Shown here piece by piece: positions 32,941 through 43,224 of a stretch of 64,000 nt of DNA. Under the pieces are notes generated by a model. That model searched no databases and was not told the DNA's origin. It saw only the letters and a program-made list of their open reading frames with translations. The stretch spans positions 52,776,394 to 52,840,393 of the forward strand of contig CM035422.1 in the NCBI GenBank assembly GCA_020310875.1, read 5' to 3'. Source of the stretch: Ceratopteris richardii (Eukaryota > Streptophyta > Polypodiopsida > Polypodiales > Pteridaceae). Made by a program: the position numbers and the translations under genes. Positions within the stretch are counted from its first letter, which is position 1; each line of letters begins with the position of its first letter.

Positions 32941-33290
32941 TTTTAATTCATTAAACGCTTTCTCTCATTCATCCATCCATGTAAATTGGGTCAATAATCC
33001 ATAGAGTGGCTTGGAAATTATGGCATACATGTGAATAAATCTATGATAGTATCCACAATGACCCATAAAAGCTTGCACTTCCTTAGCATTTTTCAGTCTT
33101 GGAAGCTCTAGGATTATTTTAATCGTATCTTCATCAGTGGAAATTCAATTCCTGGATACGATGTGTCCTAGGATTTTCCCTTGCCTCATCATAAAGACAC
33201 ATTTCTCAGGCTTTAGGAACACTCTATATTGTCGACACTTCTCAAATGTCCTTTGCAACTCCGAAATGTGCTCTTGTCTCAGACCTGAGT
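32941..33290 (-). pseudogene. Gypsy 2 reverse transcriptase, C-terminal part
   Basis: Resumes on the far side of gypsy 3 with YSGLRQEHISELQRTFEKC, LKPEKCVFM and GKILGHIVSRN. A TGA follows (expected Gly), then TDEDTIKI, VQAFMGHCGYYHRFIHM and KPLYGLLTQF (thumb/connection). Another stop lies in WMDE-EKAF near 32970. Confidence 0.83.
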
Positions 33291-33295
33291 ACGTG

Positions 33296-33922
33296 TGTTG
33301 AAGCTCAAGGTCAAGGACAAAGCATGGAAGTGCATCAAGGAAGTGGACACACAAGAAGAAGGAGCTAGTAGGGAGCTCCAAGAAGCACCTGTCATATTTT
33401 GAGATGAAATCCCTATAAAAATAGTGATTATTATCACTAAAAACCATTGTAAATACCATTTTCCATTTTTGTAACTCCATTTTGTTCAAGCTGAGGAGTC
33501 CTTGAGCTTGAGGAGTATTAGAACTACCATCCTACCAAATTTCATAATTTTTAGACTCCGTTTGAGCCCCCAAATAAGCCCTGGAACCTATTTTTTAACT
33601 AGGCCGGACACTAGGTCTGGACAGGGCCAAAACCACTCAAAAACTATAAAAAGGGCTGGAGAGCTCATTTTTGAGGTTAGCTTGTTGTAGATTTCAGCGT
33701 TGTAAGAGAGCTCTTGGATAATCGAAGATCTTCCATTGTTCCACTCCTTGCTCTTACTTTGTGCGCGTGTGTGTGTATGTGTGTGCATGCTTGTGTGCTT
33801 TCACTCACGCACTTGTGCCATCACTTGCTCACGGTCTTCATACCTGTCCTCACGTCTCCACGGATTGACATTTATGACGTGTATCTCCTCACGTTGGTAC
33901 TCACCATTGTGCTAGAGTGACA
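33296..33922 (+). repeat. Gypsy 3 5' LTR (627 bp)
   Basis: Starts TGTTGAAGCTCAAGG, ends GCTAGAGTGACA. AACTATAAAAAGGGC near 33643 is a good TATA box, with the GT-rich transcript part after it. Confidence 0.93.
33643..33657 (+). promoter_or_regulatory. TATA box of gypsy 3 5' LTR
   Basis: ACTATAAAAAGGGCT context in the U3 region; the same motif recurs in the 3' LTR near 43583. Likely start of the genomic RNA some 30 bases downstream. Confidence 0.6.
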
Positions 33923-33929
33923 CCAAATT

Positions 33930-33947
33930 TGGCGCCGTTGCCGGGGA
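33930..33947 (+). promoter_or_regulatory. Gypsy 3 primer-binding site (tRNA-Asp type)
   Basis: TGGCGCCGTTGCCGGGGA lies seven bases after the LTR and is complementary to the 3' end of plant tRNA-Asp (established for the Athila/Tat-related plant gypsy elements). Confidence 0.85.
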
Positions 33948-34379
33948 GAGAGCTTGGAGGACGAGCGTGTGACGGTAAGACGTAGAGTAGCGACGTTGGA
34001 AGGTAAAAAAATCATCATTTTCAGTTCAGTTTTTGAATTTTCCTTCTTCTTCATCTTCATCATCATCACCATCTCCACCCGCGTTCATCTTCTCAGTTTT
34101 TTCCATTTTTTAGAGTACATTCACCTTGTTTTTACTTGTGGTTGTGAGCAAGAAGCTTAGAGAGGGTGCAGAACAGAGACGCTAAAGAAGTAGCACCAAA
34201 ATAGCTGAAAATCTGAGTGAACAGCCCCAAACGTGACGAAACCTGCGCCAAGTATCGTGAGTGCAATATCGTGGGTTTGAAGGAAGATTTTGCATCTACA
34301 GACACATAGGAGTGACAAGGAGGACACAAGGTACTCATATTTGTAAAAATTTTTGAATTTGGACTCCAAAAAATCCAAG

Positions 34380-35135
34380 TATCGTGTTTCTCCCGCGGTT
34401 GAGGTATCGCGATACCTGACAAGTATCGTGAATCTCCTGTGGTTGAGTATCGCGATATTTCCCAGGTATCGTGTATCGTCTCAGGAAGATCGCGATACTT
34501 GGCAAGTATCGTGTATCGTTTTGGCCAGAGATCGTGTATCGTCAGAGATCGCGATACCGATCAAAGATCGCGTATCGTTTTTGCCCACGTATCGTGTATC
34601 GTTTCATACCGATCGCGATACTTAACCGAGGTCGTGTATCGTGTCTAGTGTATCGTGTGATCCCGGTCGCGATACCTACCAAGTATCAAGTATCGTGTTC
34701 TCTGAGTATCGAGTATCGTTTTCCTTGAAATATCGTGTATCGTCTGGTTCAAAGATCGAGTATCGTGGACATCAAGTATCGCGATATTTCTCAACTATCG
34801 TGTATCGTGACAAGGTAAGTATCGTGTATCGTTTCGTATCGATCGCGATACTTGTTACTGATCGTGTATCGTCTTGAGCTAAGTATCGTTTTGCCCGAGT
34901 ATCGTGATAGTCAAGTATCGTGTATCGTTATACAGCGATCGCAATACCTATCAAAGATCGTGTATCGTGGAGTTTGCTCGCGATACTTGTTGAAGATCGT
35001 GTATCGTGGAGTTTGCTCGCGATACTTTTTGAAGATCGTGTATCGCCTACTTCAAGTATCGCGATACATACCAAGTATCGTGTATCGAGTTCCTCAAGTA
35101 TCAAGTATCGTGTCCTACAAATATCGTGTATCACC
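34380..35135 (+). repeat. Palindrome array in the gypsy 3 leader
   Basis: About 750 bp between primer site and gag, made of two recurring words: GTATCGTGTATCG (about 20 occurrences or close variants) and (G/T)ATCGCGATAC, which includes the perfect 12-bp palindrome GTATCGCGATAC at 34404-34415 and 35056-35067. About 11 TCGCGATA cores occur at irregular 35-135 bp spacing. The several overlapping frames rich in YRVS and DRDT are translations of these words and not genes. Confidence 0.9.
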
Positions 35136-35415
35136 TATTTTGAAGCATTTCCTGAGAGACCCTGTTTCCCTGTTTTAAACCCTAGAACCCTGAACTGGCA
35201 TAACTTTCTCATATGAAATCCGTTTGCTATGATTTTGGTTTTGTTGGAAAGCTCGTGGGGAGTACAACCAAAACATCGACTGGTTATGGTAAAAATAATA
35301 CCAGGATTATTAGGTAGGGTATTTTGAAGTTGACCCTCAGGAAAACTGGAAAACCAAGGTGTTCCAAAGGATTTTGAGCAATAGAAGAGAACTTTGGGAC
35401 TAGAAGCCAAGGCTT

Positions 35416-38115
35416 ATGAACCTGCGATCTGGCAGACACTTAGGCAAGGATAGACAAAGCATTAGGTCATCTGAGGCTAGTGTCAACCATACAGCCAAGT
35501 CTTGGGCTCAACAGCTTAGTGGTTGTCCTTACACGCTAAGTTCAGAAACCAGTGACTCAGAAATGTCTTTTAGCATGGAGAGACCCACACGTGGCTCAGG
35601 CACTGCTTATTTACAGACACCAGAAGGTCCTTATAAGACCCAATTGGAGTATATCAGGACCAACCAATTAGGTGCTCGCATCTATGAGGATGGTCTAAGA
35701 CGATCAGTGGTTCAACTCAAAAATCATGACCAACCCTTTAGACTTGAACACCCAGTAGTCAAGTTCGAAGAGGGTGCTTACATTGATAAGGAAGGAACCA
35801 TGTATGTGGTTACCAACTTACCAGATAGGACAGATGATTTTGGAAATATCATTCCTGAGAATGAGATAGGAGACCTAGAGAAAGGGGACCTAGGAGGAGA
35901 ACCCAAGACCCCTAGAGGTAAGTCAGTCTTGACTAGAGTGATCACTCCAGAATGGATTCCTCAAGATAACAAAAGCATAGAACTATTCGTGAATAGAGAA
36001 ACGGAGGAAGCCTTTTGGAGATTTAGGCCAAATCAACCCAGCCCAGTAGTCACCATCTATGAATTCAAGGATCTAGAGACACCAGGGAAAGTTGTCTATC
36101 TAGATCACACATCTCAAAAATTATTCTTGGTATCAGATCATGACAGACATGCTTACACTTGGCAAGGTGAATCAATTTTCCCTCCACCAAGATCTAATGT
36201 TTCCCAGGGCCTCCAAGGAGCCGGATCGTCCAAGGCTCATGAAACCCAGAGGGAAAGAACTAGAGAGAGGCCGGAGGTAAGCTTTGCAGACACTGTAGGC
36301 AGAGACAGATCAGGATATGGAACGGAAAGACCTGAAAGGGAGAGACATAGAGTTTATAGGCATCGAAGAGATGATCATGATTTCCCATTGCCTAGACCAC
36401 GAGAGCACTCAAGAACCCTTAGACCCTCTCAAGTGGTTAAGACAATGAAGAACTACTTTGATGGATTTGGAGATCCTTATGATCATGTGGCGGAGTTCAA
36501 ACAAGTGCTAAGAGCTGAACAGGTTGAAGACTTATTCACCCAGTTCGAGGCATTTGGTTTGACTCTTAAGGGTACTGCGTTAGCTTGGTTTCAACCTCTA
36601 AACAGCCGCAACTATAGAGAGATAGGTCAGCTTCTAGAAGAATTCATTGTAGAATTTTCCAAGAGTGGTATCAGACATAACACATCATCCTTGATCCACA
36701 GCTTCAAGCAGACACCCCAAGAAACAGTGCGACTTGCAGGAAGAAGATTTAGGCAGTACTTGGAAAGATGCCCTGTACCAGAATTACCCACATCAGCTAA
36801 ACAGGTGGCACTGTTTTTAGATGGCCTATTGAGCACAAAATTAAGGTCATATGTATACTTGAAAGAGCCTAGATCCATAGAAGAGTGTGTACGGATATGC
36901 ATTGACATAGAAGACAACTTGGGTGAGGAGTTAGGACTATCCAAACTCTATAAGGACTCTGATAGTTCTACAAGTCATACCTCTAGAACCTCCAGTGAGA
37001 TAGATGAGATAGCTGAGCAAGTGGCCAAAAAGCTAGGAGTTCAAAATAGACAAATGCCAAGGGTCACTTCAGTGAAGCGATGTTATACATGTGGAGGAGA
37101 TCACATGGCTAATGTTTGCCCGTTAACGACTCAACCCCAAGGAAACCCTAATGCTCTATATTGCACCATTGAGAGGAAATATACAAATCATACGACCCAA
37201 GATTGTCCCTATAACAGGCAGGCGGTTAGACAAAATTATCAGCAACCTTACCAGCAGGGTAGGTATCAGAATCAGTACCAACAGCCATATTATAGGCCAC
37301 AACAATATCAACCTCAATACCAGCAGCAATATCAGGCACCATATAGGCCACAACCTGTCCTAGGAAACCAACCGCCAGCTCCTGCCAGTGTGATCCCAGT
37401 TAAATATACGATGGCGGAGGAGAACTCTAATAGAGCATTGGTGCCACTAATCCCATTGGTCTCAGAAAATGACTCTCACGCTCATGGTTCAGACTACTTC
37501 CATGAAGATAGTCCACATGCTTATTATATAGAGTCACCTGAGCAAAGTGAGACTTCTCAGTGTCAATATGAGGCACCACCTATGGAACAAAATTGGGAGC
37601 CAGAATACTCCAATGTCATGTATACGAATCCAAATCCTAGGCCCCAATTGAGACAAGTAAGACCACAAGCCCCTAGAGGACCATGCTTTAGATGTCAGGG
37701 CGACCATTTCATTCGTGAATGCCCCCACCAACCAGCTCTGGGACAAGGGCAAAACATCACAATACAAGGCTTTTGTCCTGAGTGTGGCAAGGAACATCTT
37801 CCTAGAGAGTGTCTGAAAAACCCCTCTAGTGCACCCAAGGTTACACCCATCAATGTGGTAGGCTTAGTGGCAGATTCAAGTTCAAGTAGTAGTAATGTGG
37901 CTCCTGTACAGGCAGTTACTAGGGCACAGGCTGCACAACAAGCAAAACCATCTGATCAATCGGAGTCAAGTGAGTCAAGAGAGCCTAGTAAGAGGAAACC
38001 AAGAACATGGAAGGATATCGAGCATACGGAATGGGTGTCCCCCATTGTAGTGGTGCCCTCCACTTCCAATCACCGAACATCTATTGGAGCGTGTTGCAGG
38101 CAAGGAAGTTTATAG
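35416..38115 (+). CDS. Gypsy 3 gag (fused by deletion to a remnant of RT)
   Basis: 899 codons starting MNLRSGRHLG, a typical gypsy gag start. Residues about 60-280 form an extra N-terminal region (YKTQLEYIRTNQLGARIY, TMYVVTNLPDRTDDF, AFWRFRPNQPSPVVTIYEF) unlike standard gag. Capsid-like part: about residues 345-510 (YFDGFGDPYDHVAEFKQVL, ALAWFQPLNSR). Zinc-binding motifs of CX2CX3HX4C form: CYTCGGDHMANVC, CFRCQGDHFIREC and CPECGKEHLPREC. A Gln/Tyr-rich stretch lies between the first and second. No protease motif follows; the end reads RTWKDIEHTEWVSPIVVVP, where WKD is joined to the RT start by loss of about 20 codons (compare gypsy 2 at 44230-44340). A second deletion of about 25 codons after VVVP shifts the frame, so the last codons are out of frame. 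Confidence 0.88.
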   Translation: MNLRSGRHLGKDRQSIRSSEASVNHTAKSWAQQLSGCPYTLSSETSDSEMSFSMERPTRGSGTAYLQTPEGPYKTQLEYIRTNQLGARIYEDGLRRSVVQLKNHDQPFRLEHPVVKFEEGAYIDKEGTMYVVTNLPDRTDDFGNIIPENEIGDLEKGDLGGEPKTPRGKSVLTRVITPEWIPQDNKSIELFVNRETEEAFWRFRPNQPSPVVTIYEFKDLETPGKVVYLDHTSQKLFLVSDHDRHAYTWQGESIFPPPRSNVSQGLQGAGSSKAHETQRERTRERPEVSFADTVGRDRSGYGTERPERERHRVYRHRRDDHDFPLPRPREHSRTLRPSQVVKTMKNYFDGFGDPYDHVAEFKQVLRAEQVEDLFTQFEAFGLTLKGTALAWFQPLNSRNYREIGQLLEEFIVEFSKSGIRHNTSSLIHSFKQTPQETVRLAGRRFRQYLERCPVPELPTSAKQVALFLDGLLSTKLRSYVYLKEPRSIEECVRICIDIEDNLGEELGLSKLYKDSDSSTSHTSRTSSEIDEIAEQVAKKLGVQNRQMPRVTSVKRCYTCGGDHMANVCPLTTQPQGNPNALYCTIERKYTNHTTQDCPYNRQAVRQNYQQPYQQGRYQNQYQQPYYRPQQYQPQYQQQYQAPYRPQPVLGNQPPAPASVIPVKYTMAEENSNRALVPLIPLVSENDSHAHGSDYFHEDSPHAYYIESPEQSETSQCQYEAPPMEQNWEPEYSNVMYTNPNPRPQLRQVRPQAPRGPCFRCQGDHFIRECPHQPALGQGQNITIQGFCPECGKEHLPRECLKNPSSAPKVTPINVVGLVADSSSSSSNVAPVQAVTRAQAAQQAKPSDQSESSESREPSKRKPRTWKDIEHTEWVSPIVVVPSTSNHRTSIGACCRQGSL

Positions 38116-39493
38116 CTTCCTTGATGGATTTTCAGGTTACAACCAAGTAGCCATTGCCCCCGAAGATCAACACAAAATGGCCTTTGCCACAGAATGGGGA
38201 ATTTTTGCATTTCGTGTGATGCCATTTGGGCTCACCAATGCACCTGCAACATTCCAAAGGCTCATGTGTCATGTCTTCAAAGAGTTCTTGCGAAAGAGCT
38301 TAGAAGTATATGTGGATGACTTATGCGCTCATTCCCAAGAAAGAAGTTACCACATCCCTGAGCTCAGACAGATCTTCAACAAGTGTAGAGAATATCGAGT
38401 GTGTCTGAACCCAGAGAAGTGTGCGTTCATGGTACGACAAGGTAAGATCTTAGGTCACATTGTTTCTAAGAATGGAATTTCAACAGATGAAGACAAGATA
38501 AGAGCGATAGCAGAGTTACCAAGACCAAGGAATGTTAAAGAGGTACAAGCCTTTATGGGCCATTGTGGACATTATCGTAGGTTTATCCACATGTGTGCCA
38601 TCATAGCTAAACCTCTTTATGGGTTGTTAACAAATTTTGAGTGGAACGAGGAATGCGAGAATTTCTTCAACGAGCTGAAAAGACGTTTGTGCACAGCACC
38701 AATATTGACTACTCCGGATTGGAACAAACCCTTTCATGTCCATGTAGATGCCTCCAATCATGCAATAGGATGTGTGCTAGCACAACCCACAGGTGAAGGA
38801 AACCTAGATTTGCCAATAGCATATGCTAGTAGGCAATTAAATGCAGCTGAACGAAATTATACCACAACGGAGAGAGAAGGCTTAGGCATGGTATATGCTG
38901 TGAAGAAGTTTAGACACTATCTATTGGCCAATAAGTTTAAGTTTTTCACCGATCATCAAGCTTTACTATATTTGGTCAATAAACCTTGCAATACAGGCCG
39001 CTTAGTGAGATGGTTCCTCTTACTAATGGAGTACGACTTTGAAGTTGTTGTCAGGAAAGGTAGAACCCATCTTAGGGCAGACCATCTTTCTCGTATCACT
39101 TCAGGAGAGCCACCCCAAGGAGTGTCTGATGAATTGCCCGATGCTTATCTGTTCAATTTAGAAGTTGTTCCTAAATGGGTAAATAAGTTGGTACCTGTCG
39201 TAACCTTCGGACCTGCAAATAAGAACGTAAAAACAAACAAAGAAGAAATTGTACGATCACAACAATATCAAATATTGGCAGGTAGTATGTACAAGCAAGA
39301 TACCGAGGGCGTACTAGCTTGTTGTGTCGAGGACGATGAACATACTAGTTGGTTGCAACAAGCCCATGAGGGATTGCTAGGAAATCACTACTCTAAACAA
39401 CGAACATTGCAAAACCTAAAACGTTTAGGAGTGTATTGGCCTAGCATGGACAAAGAAATACATGAGTGGATTAAGAATTGTCTAGTGTGCTAG
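38060..39493 (+). pseudogene. Gypsy 3 reverse transcriptase, RNase H and first H2C2
   Basis: The frame opens at 38084 with RVAGKEVYSFLDGFSGYNQ; the preceding RT motifs are deleted. Then MPFGLTNAPATFQR, LEVYVDDLCAHS (catalytic YVDD), KCAFMVRQGKILGHIV, FHVHVDASNHAIG (RNase H Asp), NYTTTEREGLGMVYA (Glu) and FKFFTDHQALLYLV (Asp). A linker hairpin (YQILAGSMYKQD) leads to HEGLLGNHYSKQ ... RLGVYWPSMDKEI ... CLVC, a complete H2C2 set. A TAG (39491-39493), probably a former glutamine codon, follows CLVC directly; the same frame resumes at once. Confidence 0.88.
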
Positions 39494-42256
39494 AAGAGAC
39501 CCCCAGTGGAGCATGCCACTCTTTATCACGTGTCATTAATTCCGGATTGGAGCGCTCCACTGGTGGAATTTATGAGATCAGGAACACTAACGAACGAGGG
39601 TAATCTATCAAGAAGACGAAGCATGGAGCAAGAGGCTCAGGAATATGCCTTAGTAGGAGACAACCTATACCGACGAGGAACAGATGGTTATCTAAGATTG
39701 TGCGTTCATGAATCAGATTATTTGAAGGTCTTAGAAACTGCACATAGTAGTGTTGCAGGTGGACATTTTGGGCCTGACCGAGTAATCAAGACCATTCTAT
39801 TCTCAGGACTTTGGTGGCCCACTCTTCATATGGATGCACATACTTATGTGAAGAAATGTGACACATGCCAACGTGCCCAATATCCGATAAGAAAAGATGA
39901 GATGCCTTTGAGGCCAATGATGGGAGGGCACGCATTCTCGAAGTGGGGTATAGACTTTGTTGGTCCTATTAACCCCCCAGCTAAAAACTCCCATGCGGAA
40001 TACATTATTGTAGCCACTGATTACCTTACCAAATGGGTAGAAGTAAAAGCCACAACAAAGAATGATGCTCAAACAACGGCTAAGTTCTTATTCGAAAATG
40101 TGTTCACTAGATATGGGTTACCAATAGAGTTGGTTAGTGATAGAGGTATGCACTTCTTCAATGAGCTCATTGAAAATCTCCTTCAAGAATTCATGGTGAT
40201 ACATAAGAAGTCTGCCCCCTATCAGCCACAAGCTAACGGACAAGCCGAGAGCACGAATAAGATCCTATGTAACGTATTGACGAAACTTGTAAATAATAAA
40301 CGCTCTGATTGGGACAAACAACTTCATCATGCTGTTTGGGCATACCGAGTTGCCTACAAAACGGTACTCAATGCTACCCCATTTCAGATGGTCTTTGGAC
40401 AGAATGTCGTGCTACCATTGGACTTCCTAATCCCAGCCTTGAAAGTAGCACAAGAGCATGAGTGGAATGGATATGAGTTGTCTTCCAGGATCTTTGATCT
40501 AGAACGCTTAGGTGAGACGAGGCTACGAGCAGCAGCAGGCATTTATGCTGCAAAGAAAAGGCAAAAGGCATACTTTGATGCACATGTAAAGGATAAAGGA
40601 TTGAAGGAAGGAGATCTAGTGCTGGTTTATACGCTAAAGCAACATGCCCGCAAATTGGAGAAACGAGGATATGGACCCATGATCATTAATAGACTCTCCA
40701 CTAGCGGTGCAGTTCAATTGGCCACTTTAGAAGGTGATATCCTACCAAACTATATTAGTGGATGCCGAGTCAAGTTATATCAAGAACCTCTTACAGAGGA
40801 AATGCTCATGAGACTCAACACTGCTAAGAAGCGAAAAGAAGAGGAGTTAAGGGTTAGAGAAGAATCACAAGCAGAGGCGAGAGAGCGCATCAGAAGAAAT
40901 AAGCTACGGCGGCTAGGCCTAGATGTCAACACAAAAGTTCCAAAATATCACATGGACATGTGCCAAAAATCGGGCATAACTACTTCTCAAATAATTGATC
41001 GACGGCCCTTTGTGACTATAGAGGTAGGACAAGGAAAGAGTGTAAAGACTGTGAGAGCATTAGTTGATTTAGGTGCAGCAACTAGTGCAGTTCGACTTTC
41101 ATACTGCCAAGACCTGCAATTGGACATCAAGCCCATAGAAGCCTATCTCATAGGATTGGGAGGTGTGGAAACCTCTTGTTTGGGAGAGGTGGAACTTCCC
41201 ATCTACCTTCAAGATGTTCCAATAAAAGTCAAAATGCTAGTGTGTCATGATGAGGACCTCACAGAGCCACTTGTCTTGGGTCAAGATTGGATTTACGACC
41301 ATGCTGTTAACTTGAACCTAAGAAGTCAACTTCTTCATGTTTGGGCACATGAACAATGCATTACATTAGAATTGGAGAATTGCATGGCCACTGACCAAGA
41401 CACCACACGCTCTCTTCTTTCCTCTAAGGCTAATCTTCTCGAACAAGATGTTGTAAATGTCAAAAGATCTATGATCCAGACGGACACAATCATGGAAGGA
41501 CAGTCGCAAAGGCAAGAAGAACTTTCTTCTTTTTCAAAGAGTAAAGCATCCACATTAGTCCAACCTCAGAAGCAAACAAAACAGTGCAAGATAGCCAGTC
41601 TATCAAATAGACAAAGAGCCTTCAAGAAGGAAGGAGTTATGGGCATGAAGCAGATCTGGGTAAAGAAAGGAGTGCAACCATCGATGCTGCCTCAAAGATT
41701 CCCACCCAACCAGATCGACCATGAAAAAAGAAGGACCAAGCACCTACGACAAGCTCAAGCACAAAGAATCCAACAAATTTGGGTACCGAAGCTATCAAAG
41801 AAGGCCGACCACAATCATGTACAAATTTGGGTGCCTAAAAAATTAGCTACAGCTCAACACGGGCGATTACAGATGTGGGTACCCAAGAAGCTCTTACATA
41901 CACAACGGCCTATGCTCCCCACCATGCAAAAGGTCTCAACAAAGAAGCCAAGGAAAGCAAAGGGTGAGAACAAAACACAAAGAACAAACGAAGATAAACT
42001 CAACCCTTCTGCAACAGTAAGAAGGCAATCCTCAAGGATATGGGTTTGGAAGCCAAAAGCACCAACAACATCCACAGAACCAAAAGGCCAATCACACGGG
42101 ATACTAAAGTTTGGAAAGCATCCAAAGATGAAGTGGCCTGAGGTGATCTCTACAGTACCAAACCCTATTCCAAAATGGGTTCCAATCCAAAAGATTACAT
42201 CATTTCGAGATCCAATAGACACCTCCAATCAAAGAATTCATCAAGTATGCAAGTAA
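39494..42256 (+). CDS. Gypsy 3 second H2C2, integrase, retropepsin-like domain and IWVPK tail
   Basis: Same frame as the preceding RT part. Second zinc module: YALVGDNLYRRGTDG, then HSSVAGGHF ... GLWWPTLHMDAHTYV, CDTCQRA. Integrase core: GIDFVGPI (Asp), LVSDRGMHFFNE (Asp), NGQAESTNK (Glu), then VFGQNVVLPLDF and a C-terminal GDLVLVYTLKQ / YISGCRVKLY barrel. A charged helix follows, then a retropepsin-like domain at about 41000-41330: VTIEVGQGKSVKTVRALVD, L-G-A after the Asp (D-L-G instead of D-T/S-G), LIGLGGVETSCLGEVELPI and LVLGQDWIYD. The Lys-rich tail repeats QIWV(P/K)K five or six times (41651, 41779, 41822, 41872, 42034). The first in-frame ATG is at 39506, but the natural product is a larger polyprotein. 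Confidence 0.85.
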   Translation, partial: KRPPVEHATLYHVSLIPDWSAPLVEFMRSGTLTNEGNLSRRRSMEQEAQEYALVGDNLYRRGTDGYLRLCVHESDYLKVLETAHSSVAGGHFGPDRVIKTILFSGLWWPTLHMDAHTYVKKCDTCQRAQYPIRKDEMPLRPMMGGHAFSKWGIDFVGPINPPAKNSHAEYIIVATDYLTKWVEVKATTKNDAQTTAKFLFENVFTRYGLPIELVSDRGMHFFNELIENLLQEFMVIHKKSAPYQPQANGQAESTNKILCNVLTKLVNNKRSDWDKQLHHAVWAYRVAYKTVLNATPFQMVFGQNVVLPLDFLIPALKVAQEHEWNGYELSSRIFDLERLGETRLRAAAGIYAAKKRQKAYFDAHVKDKGLKEGDLVLVYTLKQHARKLEKRGYGPMIINRLSTSGAVQLATLEGDILPNYISGCRVKLYQEPLTEEMLMRLNTAKKRKEEELRVREESQAEARERIRRNKLRRLGLDVNTKVPKYHMDMCQKSGITTSQIIDRRPFVTIEVGQGKSVKTVRALVDLGAATSAVRLSYCQDLQLDIKPIEAYLIGLGGVETSCLGEVELPIYLQDVPIKVKMLVCHDEDLTEPLVLGQDWIYDHAVNLNLRSQLLHVWAHEQCITLELENCMATDQDTTRSLLSSKANLLEQDVVNVKRSMIQTDTIMEGQSQRQEELSSFSKSKASTLVQPQKQTKQCKIASLSNRQRAFKKEGVMGMKQIWVKKGVQPSMLPQRFPPNQIDHEKRRTKHLRQAQAQRIQQIWVPKLSKKADHNHVQIWVPKKLATAQHGRLQMWVPKKLLHTQRPMLPTMQKVSTKKPRKAKGENKTQRTNEDKLNPSATVRRQSSRIWVWKPKAPTTSTEPKGQSHGILKFGKHPKMKWPEVISTVPNPIPKWVPIQKITSFRDPIDTSNQRIHQVCK

Positions 42257-43224
42257 CATCAAAAGCCTCGACCAGCAGCAACCATGTGCCTTTGGCATAA
42301 CCCAGTCGTTTGCACCATTCAAGTCATGCATTTCCAAAGTATGCATCAATATAGGGCCACCTTACATGGCCGTGCATAGACACAATTGAGAAATCCCAGG
42401 CACATGAGACACAATTTTCACAGGCAAAATATGTTATTGATACTAACCTCTTCCTTCTTGTTTGATGCCATCGTGTGCAAAAAAAAAAAAGGGGCAACCA
42501 AGAGAACTGCGCTTGAAAATGCTCATCAGCGAACTTTCAGCAAGGACATCCATCAACAAAAAGGACAAGCCGATGATCAAACACCATGATGGAACTACAA
42601 CACGAAGAGCAAAGATCAAGGGACCCTTCACAATGGTAAGACGTGTATGCTTCAACAACACTATAACCATGATCGATTAGGAAACCTCTTCGTCAGCTTA
42701 CCCTTGAGCACTTAGCTCAAGACCCAATCTCTTGCACCATACTTCTTGCAATGCATTTTCTAAGTACGTAGGGCCACATTACAAGGCCATGCACAAGGCA
42801 CATATTTTGTTCAACCCACGCACTAAAGCACTTATATATCATCCATTATGGGTTACAAGTACGTGGCATGAAAACTATGAAAGCCATCTTTGGAAGAATC
42901 AGCGGACATCACGGTGACCACTACACGAACAAGCGAGCCATCCACCATTGAGAGTTGCTCATAATCAACATTGAACACCTCCTTTGGGCAACTAGTAGTT
43001 TTGGAAAACTCATGAATGCACCATCCAGATGGAATACAAGGCAGAAGCACGTACAAAGGGACTACACACTGCAAGAGATAACAGTGGCAAAGTGAAGAAC
43101 CAGACAAACGACAGGATACATTGGGAAGAGGGATCGCCCCTGTTGGATGCAAAGGACGCTACCTCTCAATGTACTACATGGAACGACCACTACAACAAGG
43201 GTCTGTCAGGGACGACAGACTCAA
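42257..43224 (+). other. Non-coding stretch between pol and the 3' LTR of gypsy 3
   Basis: Only short frames in all directions. Contains an A12 run (42479-42490) followed by GGGGC. No recognised protein domain. Confidence 0.7.

Noticed and set aside
33145..33489. 114-codon minus-strand frame joining two sequences
   Set aside because: Its first half is antisense gypsy 3 LTR and only the second half is gypsy 2 RT; a chance join at an insertion boundary.
34380..35135. CRISPR-like appearance of regular short repeats
   Set aside because: Spacing is irregular, repeat units vary, there are no unique equal-length spacers, and the context is a plant retrotransposon.
34353..35216. Six overlapping frames of 60-110 codons rich in YRVS and DRDT
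   Set aside because: They are frame translations of the palindrome array words; no frame is favoured.
38084..39493. Apparent separate gene starting with RT residues
   Set aside because: The start codon is internal to RT; the frame is a part of gypsy 3 pol exposed by a deletion.
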